DNA from: Thioalbus denitrificans
Lineage (GTDB): Bacteria > Pseudomonadota > Gammaproteobacteria > DSM-26407
Reading direction: 5' to 3'
Length of the DNA: 64,000 bases
Assembly: GCF_003337735.1 (NCBI RefSeq)
Contig: NZ_QPJY01000003.1
Location: 152,712 to 216,711 of the forward strand
Shown here piece after piece: positions 55,032 through 62,005 of the stretch (position 1 is the stretch's first letter; each line of letters begins with the position of its first letter). The translations under genes were made by a program, and so were the position numbers. Below the pieces are notes generated by a model that did no database searches, was not told the origin of the DNA, and saw only the letters and a program-made list of their open reading frames with translations.

Positions 55032-55447
55032 GCGCATCCGGTCCCATCGCCGGCAACTGGCGCGCTCCGGGGTCGGACCTGGACAAGCATCTGTTTGCAC
55101 AGCCGAATGCCCCTGACATGGCACAGCCGAATGCCCCTGACATGGGAGCCAGCCCATCTTGCGATGGCCGACTTCACCCCCCACCGCTCGTGTCTCTGGA
55201 CGCGCGGTGGCGATTGGGATTCGCCAGGGCTGCCGATTCCTTCCCGGGATCGCCTTTCCGAACCGGAAATACCGACGATTCATGGAATTGTTGCCTTATT
55301 AATCCGCATGTTGCGCAGGTCCGACCCGTTGGCCGGGACCCGTTGAATGGGCTTGCTCTCGGGCGGGGGATGAGCTAGGTTGTTGATTAGAGGCCGACCA
55401 AAGCATCATACGAAGCCAAGGAGTCAAGCAGCAAAGGAGGAACAGGG
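55032..55447. other. 416-bp gene-free region after norF
   Basis: No supported gene. It holds a perfect tandem duplication of a 24-bp unit (55097-55144), and AT-richer sequence nearer 55447. The minus-strand frames here have no ribosome sites. Confidence 0.45.
55097..55144 (+). repeat. Tandem 24-bp direct repeat
   Basis: Two identical, abutting copies of a 24-bp unit beginning GCACAGCCGAATGCCCCTGA. Non-coding, in the gap after norF. Such perfect short tandem copies are hot spots for slippage. Confidence 0.85.
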
Positions 55448-55774
55448 ATGTTGTGGTGGCCAAAGGCGATCTATGAATCTCTGCCCGCCAGCTATCTCGT
55501 GGCGGGTCTCACCAGTCTTTACGAGTTACCCAAACCGCTGGCCTTGTGGCCCGGATGCACATTCCTGTGCGCGGGTGCCCTGGCGATCTTCATGCGCGTC
55601 CAGTACCGGAATCGTCGCCGGCTGTCGCTGAGCAGCGATGAGCTCAGGCATGTCCACCGCCAGCAGCGGATGGTGGACAGGAGGGCCGAGGCCGCGCTGA
55701 AGGAGTTCGAGTTCAGCCAGTCACACGGCGCACAGCGCCGGCTCACCAGGCACGACATTCCCGACAAACGCTGA
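55448..55774 (+). CDS. Small single-span membrane protein, unknown function
   Basis: A 108-residue protein with one or two hydrophobic segments (LVAGLTSLYELPKPLALWPG, then CTFLCAGALAIFMRVQY) followed by a basic, glutamine-rich cytoplasmic tail (RQQRMVDRRAEAALKEFEFS). An excellent ribosome site (AAAGGAGG, 8 bases before ATG 55448) supports translation. I recognise no family. It is alone on its strand between norF and the convergent Lrp gene. Confidence 0.6.
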   Translation: MLWWPKAIYESLPASYLVAGLTSLYELPKPLALWPGCTFLCAGALAIFMRVQYRNRRRLSLSSDELRHVHRQQRMVDRRAEAALKEFEFSQSHGAQRRLTRHDIPDKR

Positions 55775-55980
55775 GCCTCCCACGGGGCCGGAATGCATCG
55801 AACACGTACGGGAACGGTGCCGCGTCTTTCATCCCTCCCCACTTGACCTGGTGGCGCGCAGGGAGCGGGCCTGGCCAGGCCGCTGTCAACCGGCCAAGCT
55901 GCCCCTGACCCGGGCGTCGCTCCAGTCCCACGGAACCGCGTTTACGCCCCAACCTCCTGCGCGACCGGATGGGCGGCGGC

Positions 55981-56427
55981 CTACAGCCGCGGCCCGCCCC
56001 GGCGGTGCTTCACCCGCGAGAGCAGGGTCTTGCACTCCACGCTGAGGATGTGGGGGCGGGAGAAGATGTGGCGGCTGGTGAAGCGGTCGAGGGCCTCGAA
56101 GTCCTCGGTCAGGGTGTGGATGTGCAGGCTCTGCAGGTCGCTCATGATGTAGAGGCTCACCACCTCCGGCAGTCCGGCCAGTTCCCGGGCCACCGACTCG
56201 ATGGCCACCGGCGCCACCTTCACGTCCACGAAGGCCGAGAGGGTCTTGCCGGTCTTCTCCGGGTTGATGACGGCGGTGAACTGCTCGATGATGCCGTCCT
56301 CCTGCAGGCGCCTGACCCGTTCGCGCACGTGGGCGCGGGAGACGCCCAGTTCGCGGGCGATGTCGGCGTAGGCCATGCGGCCGTTCTTGATCAGCAGGCT
56401 GACGATGCGGGTGTCGGTATTGTTCAT
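55981..56427 (-). CDS. Lrp/AsnC family regulator
   Basis: A 148-residue Lrp/AsnC regulator: HTH at residues 1-45 (DTRIVSLLIKNGRMAYADIA, RELGVSRAHVRERVRRLQED) and an RAM-type effector domain (ESVARELAGLPEVVSLYIMS, then FEALDRFTSRHIFSRPHILS). The start ATG 56427 is chosen for its fit to family length; the longer frame back to 56619 lacks a ribosome site. It is divergent from the sigma-54 TRAP operon, but sites of the Lrp type are not obvious, so direct control is uncertain. Confidence 0.9.
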   Translation of the reverse strand: MNNTDTRIVSLLIKNGRMAYADIARELGVSRAHVRERVRRLQEDGIIEQFTAVINPEKTGKTLSAFVDVKVAPVAIESVARELAGLPEVVSLYIMSDLQSLHIHTLTEDFEALDRFTSRHIFSRPHILSVECKTLLSRVKHRRGGPRL

Positions 56428-56556
56428 TGGGCTCCGTCCAGTCGGTCGTGGGGCCTTTCCAGGCCCGGTCCCGGACGCAATGCAAGATCGGTGCTCACCC
56501 CCCCTTTCCCCGATGACGCGGTTTTCATGGGCCCGGCGACGAGCCCGACGCCTCGG

Positions 56557-56577
56557 AATGGTGCCGTTCGCACCATT
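56557..56577. promoter_or_regulatory. Long dyad upstream of the TRAP operon (site 1)
   Basis: AATGGTGC-CGTTC-GCACCATT: perfect 8-bp arms with a 5-bp centre. A partial second copy lies at 56724-56742. The arms and N5 spacing resemble NtrC-like TGGTGC/GCACCA, but the order is reversed relative to the NtrC consensus GCACCA-N5-TGGTGC, so assignment is open; the divergent Lrp protein is another candidate. Confidence 0.55.
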
Positions 56578-56606
56578 TTGAGGCAGCCAATCGCGCCTGG
56601 GGCCCC

Positions 56607-56722
56607 TGACAAACGGCAATGGACCGGACGACTGGGATCAGCGCCGTGAGCAAATCGGATTCATTTGCCTGACAAACGGAATGCCACGGCGTCGGGAAAC
56701 CCATCCCGGTTGACATTCGCAA
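56607..56722 (+). promoter_or_regulatory. Three putative enhancer-binding sites for the TRAP operon
   Basis: TGACAAACGGCA (56607-56618), TGACAAACGGAA (56670-56681) and TGACATTCGCAA (56711-56722), the same motif as upstream of urtA. Spacings of 63 and 41 bp are close to 6 and 4 turns of DNA, so all three lie on the same face. Located about 115-245 bp upstream of the sigma-54 promoter. Confidence 0.6.
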
Positions 56723-56723
56723 C

Positions 56724-56742
56724 ATGGTGCACCCCACACCAT
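56724..56742. promoter_or_regulatory. Long dyad upstream of the TRAP operon (site 2)
   Basis: ATGGTGC-ACCCC-ACACCAT: same arms as site 1 with one mismatch, same N5 centre, directly after enhancer site 3. A further overlapping CACCA-TCC-TGGTG dyad follows at 56737-56749. Confidence 0.5.
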
Positions 56743-56835
56743 CCTGGTGCGGCTCCCGGCGCCCGTTCCGGTCCCGGCACCCGGTGGAAATCCAACTTTC
56801 CCTTTAAAACAGTCGCTTGAAAGTTCCTTGCCCGG

Positions 56836-56852
56836 TTGGCACAGGCCTTGCT
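56836..56852 (+). promoter_or_regulatory. Sigma-54 promoter of the TRAP operon
   Basis: TTGGCACAGGCCTTGCT has GG and GC 10 nucleotides apart and matches TGGCAC-N5-TTGC. Start predicted near 56863, leader about 65 nt. It has the same enhancer motif upstream as the urt promoter. Confidence 0.8.
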
Positions 56853-56927
56853 CTCCCGGTTTCAGCCCCGGTTGACATCCGTCCGATGCGGCCGGGTTCC
56901 GAACCCGACACAGACAGGAGCAGCGCC

Positions 56928-58022
56928 ATGACCCTCAAGCGACGCGATTTCCTCAAGGCCGGCATGGCCGGCGCACTGGCCGGCGCCGCCACGATGGCCC
57001 CCGCCATCGTCCGCGCGGAGTCGAAGCAGAAATTCCGCTGGAAGATGACCAACGCCTACGGACCGGGCGCCCCCTTCTACACCGTCGGCCCCGGCAGCGC
57101 CACGGACTTCTGCAAGATGGTGGAGACCATGTCCGGCGGCCGGCTGAAGATCAAGCACTACGCCGCCGGCGAGCTGATCCCGGCCCTGGAGGGCTTCGAC
57201 GCCGTCTCCCAGGGCACGGTGGAGATGAACTGGGGCAACGCCTACTTCTGGGCCGGCAAGACCTTCCCCGCCCAGTACTTCACCACGGTGCCCTTCGGCA
57301 TGAACTTCCAGGGCATGAACGCCTGGATCCGCCACGGCGGCGGCCAGGAGCTGTGGGACGAGGTCTACGCCCCCTTCAACGTCATCGGCATGCCCGCCGG
57401 CAACACCGGCGTGCAGATGACCGGCTGGTTCCGCGAGCCGGTGGAGAAGATCGAGGACTTCAACGGCCTGCGCATGCGCATCCCGGGACTGGCCGGCAAG
57501 GTCTACGAGACCCTGGGGGTGAGCGTGAAGCTGCTGCCCGGCGGCGAGATCTTCCCGGCGCTGGAGCGCGGCGTCATCGACGCGGCGGAGTTCGTCGGCC
57601 CCTACCAGGACCGCCGCATGGGGCTGCACAAGGCGGCCAGGTACTACTACACCACCGGCTGGTCGGAGCCCTCCAACACCACCGAGCTGCTCGTGAACAA
57701 GGAAGCCTGGGCGGGCCTGCCCGAGGACCTGCAGGCCATCGTCCGGGCCGCGGCCGAGGCCTGCAACCTCATCAGCCACACCTGGTCGGAGGCCAACAAC
57801 TCCGAGGCCCTGGAGGATCTCGTCACCAACTACGGGGTGGAGGTGCGCACCCTGTCGCCGGAGATCGTGGCCAGGCTGAAGACCGTGACCATGGAGACCC
57901 TGGAGAGCCACGCGGCGGCCGACCCGATGGTGCGCAAGGTCCACGACAGCTACTTCGCCTTCAAGCAGAAGCACGATGCCTGGCAGGCGCGCAGCGAAAC
58001 CGTGGTGCAGACCCAGCTGTGA
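56928..58022 (+). CDS. TRAP transporter substrate-binding protein (DctP/TakP-like)
   Basis: A 364-residue periplasmic binding protein. The signal starts KRRDFLKAGMAGALAGAATM, with the RRDFLK twin-arginine-like motif. VEMNWGNAYFWAGKTFPAQY, RMRIPGLAGKVYETLGVSVK, AAEFVGPYQDRRMGLHKAA and YTTGWSEPSNTTELLVNKE give the TRAP fold with the R-loop for a carboxylate; the pattern is closest to TakP-type 2-oxo-monocarboxylate binders. First gene of the sigma-54 operon (promoter 56836). ATG 56928 with ACAGGAGC upstream. The substrate is inferred only as a carboxylate. Confidence 0.9.
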   Translation: MTLKRRDFLKAGMAGALAGAATMAPAIVRAESKQKFRWKMTNAYGPGAPFYTVGPGSATDFCKMVETMSGGRLKIKHYAAGELIPALEGFDAVSQGTVEMNWGNAYFWAGKTFPAQYFTTVPFGMNFQGMNAWIRHGGGQELWDEVYAPFNVIGMPAGNTGVQMTGWFREPVEKIEDFNGLRMRIPGLAGKVYETLGVSVKLLPGGEIFPALERGVIDAAEFVGPYQDRRMGLHKAARYYYTTGWSEPSNTTELLVNKEAWAGLPEDLQAIVRAAAEACNLISHTWSEANNSEALEDLVTNYGVEVRTLSPEIVARLKTVTMETLESHAAADPMVRKVHDSYFAFKQKHDAWQARSETVVQTQL

Positions 58023-58035
58023 GCGGAGCGGGCCG

Positions 58036-58578
58036 ATGACCGACAGTCCCCTGGCCCGGCACGCCCGGCGGCTCGACGCGTTCGTTGAACGCGTCGGCCG
58101 CGGGGCCGCCTGGCTGACCCTGGCGCTGGTGCTGCTGGTGGCGGGCAACGTGCTGGCCCGCTACCTGCTGCACACCAGCTCGGTGGCGCTGCAGGAGCTG
58201 GAGTGGCACCTGCTGGCGGCCCTGTCGCTGCTGGCCGCCTCCTACACCCTGCAGCAGAACGAGCACGTGCGGGTGGACATCCTCTACCAGCGCTACCCGG
58301 AAATCGTCCGGCGCTGGATCGACGGGCTGGTGCCGCTGGTGATCATCATCCCCTTCGCCCTGTTCATCGCCTGGCTGTCGCTGAAGTTCACCCACCAGGC
58401 CTACGCCATCGGCGAGGTGTCGCCCGATCCCGGCGGGCTCGGCTACCGCTATCTCATCAAGGCCTTCATCCCGCTGGGCTTCACCCTCATCGCGGTGCAG
58501 GCCCTCTCGATGCTGCTGGCCACCATGGCCCGCATCGGACTCGACGACAGGAGCGTCACATGGAGCCGGAAACGCTAG
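58036..58578 (+). CDS. TRAP transporter small permease (DctQ)
   Basis: A 180-residue four-helix DctQ subunit: helices at about residues 27-49, 57-73, 97-117 and 140-160, with the ELEWHLLAALSLLAASYTLQ motif. ATG 58036 starts 13 bases after dctP. It overlaps dctM by 19 bases, indicating tight coupling. Confidence 0.9.
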   Translation: MTDSPLARHARRLDAFVERVGRGAAWLTLALVLLVAGNVLARYLLHTSSVALQELEWHLLAALSLLAASYTLQQNEHVRVDILYQRYPEIVRRWIDGLVPLVIIIPFALFIAWLSLKFTHQAYAIGEVSPDPGGLGYRYLIKAFIPLGFTLIAVQALSMLLATMARIGLDDRSVTWSRKR

Positions 58579-59882
58579 CCCTGCTGATGGTGGGCGGGCT
58601 GTTCGTGCTGATCCTGGCCGGCATCCCGGTAGCCTTCGCCATCGCCGCCACCGGCCTGGCCTTCGGGCTGGCCGGGTTCGGCACCGATCTGTTCAACCTG
58701 CTGCCGGCGCGCATCTTCGGCGTGGTGACCAATTACACCATGCTGGCCATCCCGCTGTTCGTGTTCATGGGGGTGCTGCTGGAGAAGTCGCGCATCGCCG
58801 AGAACATGCTCGACGTGGTGGGCCATCTGGCGGGGAAATCCCCCGGCGGGATGGCGCTGGCCATCGTCGGGGTGGGGGTGCTGATGGGCGCTTCCACCGG
58901 CATCGTCGGCGCCACGGTGGTGACGGTGGGACTCATCGCCCTGCCCCCCCTGCTGCGGCGGAACTACAAGAAGAGCTTCGCCTGCGGCACCATCTGCGCC
59001 TCGGGGACCCTGGGCCAGATCCTGCCCCCGAGCCTGATCCTGATCCTGCTCTCGGACATCATGGGCGAGTCGGTGGGCACCCTGTTCGCCGCGGCGGTGC
59101 TGCCCGGTCTGCTGCTGGCCGGGCTCTATGTCCTCTACATCATCGCCCTCGGCCGGCTGCGCCCGGAGTGGGTGCCGCCCATCGGCGCCGAGGAGCGCGC
59201 CGCCCTGCCGCGCCGGACGCTGCTGCTGCAGCTGGTGAAGACCGTCCTGCCGCCGCTGGCCCTCATCTTCACTGTGCTCGGCTCCATCATCGGGGGCATC
59301 GCCGCCCCCACCGAGGCGGCCTCCATGGGGGCGCTCGGCGCCGTGGTGCTGGTGCTCCTGAGCGGCAACCTGAACCGCCGGGTGCTCACCGACACCCTGC
59401 AGGACACCTTCAAGATCACCGGCATGATCATGTTCGTGCTGATGGCCGCCCAGGTCTTCAGCCTGAGCTTCCGGGGCCTGGACGGCGACTACCTGGTGGA
59501 GAGCCTGTTCGACAGCGTGCCGGGCGGCGAGTGGGGCGCGCTGCTGTTCATGATGCTGATGCTGTTCGTGCTCGGCTTCTTCCTGGAGTGGATCGAGATC
59601 TCCTACATCGTGCTGCCCTTGCTGCTGCCCTTCTTCCACGCCACGGGGACCGACATGGTGTGGCTGGCGATGCTGGTGACACTGAACCTGCAGACCTCGT
59701 TCCTGACCCCGCCCTTCGGCTGGTCGCTGTTCTTCCTCAAGGGCGTGGCGCCGCCGGAGGTGGACACCCGCGACATCTACCTCGGCGTCATTCCCTACAT
59801 CGGCCTGCAGGCGGTGGCCATCGGCCTGGTGATGGCCTTCCCCGCCATCGCCACCTGGCTGCCCCGCGCCGTGGGCTGGTAG
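58560..59882 (+). CDS. TRAP transporter large permease (DctM)
   Basis: A 440-residue large permease with about twelve helices of the ion-transporter type: VAFAIAATGLAFGLAGFGTD, GVGVLMGASTGIVGATVVTV and ILPPSLILILLSDIMGES (about residues 155-172), then the second inverted repeat with GGIAAPTEAASMGALGAVVL (about 243-262) and FLEWIEISYIVLPLLLPFFH. It carries the substrate with sodium. ATG 58560 within dctQ. Overlap is 19 bases. Confidence 0.95.
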   Translation: MEPETLALLMVGGLFVLILAGIPVAFAIAATGLAFGLAGFGTDLFNLLPARIFGVVTNYTMLAIPLFVFMGVLLEKSRIAENMLDVVGHLAGKSPGGMALAIVGVGVLMGASTGIVGATVVTVGLIALPPLLRRNYKKSFACGTICASGTLGQILPPSLILILLSDIMGESVGTLFAAAVLPGLLLAGLYVLYIIALGRLRPEWVPPIGAEERAALPRRTLLLQLVKTVLPPLALIFTVLGSIIGGIAAPTEAASMGALGAVVLVLLSGNLNRRVLTDTLQDTFKITGMIMFVLMAAQVFSLSFRGLDGDYLVESLFDSVPGGEWGALLFMMLMLFVLGFFLEWIEISYIVLPLLLPFFHATGTDMVWLAMLVTLNLQTSFLTPPFGWSLFFLKGVAPPEVDTRDIYLGVIPYIGLQAVAIGLVMAFPAIATWLPRAVGW

Positions 59883-59907
59883 CCTCCGCGAACCCAAGGA
59901 GCCACAC

Positions 59908-60717
59908 GTGAACGAACTGCTGATCCTGCTGCCGCTGCTGCTGGCCTGCGGCGCGGCGGCCGGCATCCTGGCCGGGCTGCTGGGGGTGGGGGGCGGCATC
60001 GTCATCGTGCCCATGCTCTACCACGTCTACACCGGCCTCGGCATCCCGGTGGACACGGCCATGCCGCTGTCGGTGGGCACCTCCCTCTCCACCATCATCC
60101 TCACCTCGGTCATCTCCGCCCGCAGCCACGCCCGCCGCGGCACGGTGGACCGGGCGGTGGTGCGGGGCTGGGCGCTGTTCATCCTGCTCGGCGTCGGGCT
60201 CGGCATGCTGGTGGCCAACCTGGTCTCCGGCGCCCTGCTCAAGACCCTGTTCGGCGGCCTGCTGATCCTGGTGGCCGTGCACATGCTCTACACCGCCCGC
60301 CACGCTGCGCCGCAGCTGGCCGATCGCCTGCCCGGGCGGGGACCGCAGGCACTGCTGGCGGGGGTGGTGGGCGGCTTCTCGGCCCTGCTGGGAATCGGCG
60401 GCGGCACCCTGGCGGTGCCCATGCTGAACCTGTTCGCCTTCCCCATGCACCGGGCGGTGGGCACCGCCTCGGTATTCGGCTTCCTCATCAGCGTGCCGGC
60501 CACCCTCGGCTACATCCTCACCGGCTGGGGCGCGGCGGGACTGCCGCCGGCCTCCACCGGCTTCGTCAACTGGCTCTCCTTCGCCGCCCTGGTGCCCGCC
60601 ACCATGCTCTTCGCCCCCGTGGGGGTGCGCCTCTGCCACCGCCTCGACGTGCGCCAGCTCAAGCGGGTGTTCGCGCTGTTCCTGCTGCTGGTGGGCGCGA
60701 AGATGGCGGTGCTCTGA
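59908..60717 (+). CDS. TauE/SafE family permease
   Basis: A 269-residue eight-helix protein with the two TauE repeats: ILAGLLGVGGGIVIVPMLYH (about residues 20-39) and LLGIGGGTLAVPMLNLFAF (about 160-178), and SVGTSLSTIILTSVISARSH. Family members export sulfite, sulfonates or related organic anions. It starts 25 bp after dctM with a ribosome site (CAAGGAGC), so it ends the TRAP operon. Similar TRAP-TauE pairs occur with taurine or sulfonate catabolism genes, but no catabolic gene of that kind is present here. Confidence 0.9.
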   Translation: MNELLILLPLLLACGAAAGILAGLLGVGGGIVIVPMLYHVYTGLGIPVDTAMPLSVGTSLSTIILTSVISARSHARRGTVDRAVVRGWALFILLGVGLGMLVANLVSGALLKTLFGGLLILVAVHMLYTARHAAPQLADRLPGRGPQALLAGVVGGFSALLGIGGGTLAVPMLNLFAFPMHRAVGTASVFGFLISVPATLGYILTGWGAAGLPPASTGFVNWLSFAALVPATMLFAPVGVRLCHRLDVRQLKRVFALFLLLVGAKMAVL

Positions 60718-60892
60718 TCGCACCCCGGCCCTCCGGATCCCATTGTCTATGCTTGTGACTACGGTACACGGGAGCGGGGGACGGGCGATGGGGCTGGAGT
60801 CGGTGGCCGGGCTCGGCCCCTGGGACCTCATCCCGCTGACGCCGGCGGCGGCGGCGATCCTGGGCGACTGAACCGCCGTGGCAGCGCTGCCG

Positions 60893-61426
60893 TCACAGGC
60901 CGGCCGCGTGCCGCTCCTTCAGGGCCACGTAGTGGTCGGGAATGCGCCACAGCAGGGCCCGCTCGGCGTCGTTCAGGGGCCGGGCCTGGCGCGCCGGACT
61001 GCCCACGTAGAGAAAGCCGCTCTCCAGCTCCTTGCCGGGCGGCACCAGGGCGCCGGCCCCGATGAGGGTCTCCGCCGGCACCCGCGCCCCGTCCAGCACC
61101 AGGGCGCCGATGCCGATGAGGCAGTGGTCGCCGATGGTGCAGCCGTGCAGCACCGCCTTGTGGCCGACGCTGACCCCGTCGCCCACCACCAGGGGGTGAC
61201 CGGCGGGATTGTCCTCGCCGGGGCTGCTGACGTGCAGCACGCAGCCGTCCTGGATGTTGGTGCGCGCGCCGATGGTGACGTGGTTGACGTCGCCGCGGAT
61301 GACCGTGAACGGCCACACGGAGCTGTCGCGCCCCAGGCTGACATCGCCGATCACCAGCGCCAGCGGGTCCACGTAGACCCCCGCGGCGAAGCGGGGCCGG
61401 CGATCGAGGTAGGGGCGGATGTTCAT
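60893..61426 (-). CDS. Gamma-carbonic-anhydrase-like hexapeptide protein
   Basis: A 177-residue left-handed beta-helix with hexapeptide repeats ([LIV]-G-x4): YVDPLALVIGDVSLGRDSSV, WPFTVIRGDVNHVTIGART, HKAVLHGCTIGDHCLIGIGA. His residues at HVSSPGEDNP and HPLVVGDGVSVGHKAVLHG (about 80-105) give the metal sites of the gamma-CA/YrdA family, in which enzymatic activity is often absent. ATG 61426 overlaps the stop of the upstream small gene by four bases (ATGA). Confidence 0.92.
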   Translation of the reverse strand: MNIRPYLDRRPRFAAGVYVDPLALVIGDVSLGRDSSVWPFTVIRGDVNHVTIGARTNIQDGCVLHVSSPGEDNPAGHPLVVGDGVSVGHKAVLHGCTIGDHCLIGIGALVLDGARVPAETLIGAGALVPPGKELESGFLYVGSPARQARPLNDAERALLWRIPDHYVALKERHAAGL

Positions 61427-61704
61427 GGCGTCTCCCGCGGGGTGTCGGGGCTCCCTGGCGAACCCTCGAGGGTGGTGCACAGGCGCCAGGCCGGCGCCCA
61501 GGTCTGCAGCGGGTCGCAGGCGGACCCGGCCCCGGCCCCGGCCGCCGGACCGGCGGCCGGGGCCGGCAGGGCATCGGGGTCCGGATCGCCGGCCGCGGGG
61601 GCCAGGAACTCGTGGACCAGGATCATCCCGCCGAAGCTCGCCGCGGCGAGCACGAGGGGAATCAACAGGCCGAGCAGCCGTTGCCTGATGCCGGATTCTG
61701 ACAC
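61423..61704 (-). CDS. Small single-span membrane protein coupled to gamma-CA gene
   Basis: A 93-residue protein beginning at GTG 61704 (weak ribosome site). It has a hydrophobic span at about residues 9-31 (LLGLLIPLVLAAASFGGMIL) and a Pro/Ala/Gly-rich tail with two Cys residues (SACDPLQTWAPAWRLCTTLE) presumably periplasmic. Its stop overlaps the gamma-CA start by ATGA. No family recognised. Confidence 0.5.
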   Translation of the reverse strand: MSESGIRQRLLGLLIPLVLAAASFGGMILVHEFLAPAAGDPDPDALPAPAAGPAAGAGAGSACDPLQTWAPAWRLCTTLEGSPGSPDTPRETP

Positions 61705-61741
61705 GCTGCCGGACCCGTCCCTGGCCGTACTGGAGAAGTTA

Positions 61742-61773
61742 GTGTACTGCGTCACTCCTGGAGGCGCAGTACA
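61742..61773 (+). repeat. Solo repeat end, third copy
   Basis: GTGTACTGCGTCACTCCTGG then AGGCGCAGTACAA, matching the 32-bp end at 30147 for its first 23 bases with one difference (T to G). Its own GTACTGCG...CGCAGTAC arms (8 bp, perfect) form a hairpin. No matching opposite end is found within the next 250 bases. Confidence 0.7.
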
Positions 61774-62005
61774 ACGGATCATAGACCGGCGAAGGCCGCC
61801 CTGCATGGGGGGAACCGCCCCCGGCAGTGCGGGACATGCCACAGTTCGGCCATCCGCGCCTTGCCTTGGCCGGGGGCGCACGGGAGACTGGAGCTGCAGC
61901 GCAGCGCGCGCCACCCGGCCCGACCGTTCCGCCGCGGACCGGCGCCGGGCAGGGGAGATGGCCGGCGAACTCAACCACCCGAACGGCAACAACAAGGAAA
62001 ATTTC

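Noticed and set aside
55032-55447. A tRNA or small RNA gene in the gap after norF
   Set aside because: No cloverleaf or clear promoter-terminator pair could be built from the sequence.
57976-58035. Longer start for dctQ
   Set aside because: Residues before ATG 58036 overlap the dctP end and are Arg/Pro-rich; the ATG 58036 fits the DctQ N-terminus.
60755-60871. A 38-codon frame (GTG 60755 or ATG 60788) after the TauE gene
   Set aside because: No ribosome site, no family, and short; could be a leader peptide but nothing supports it.
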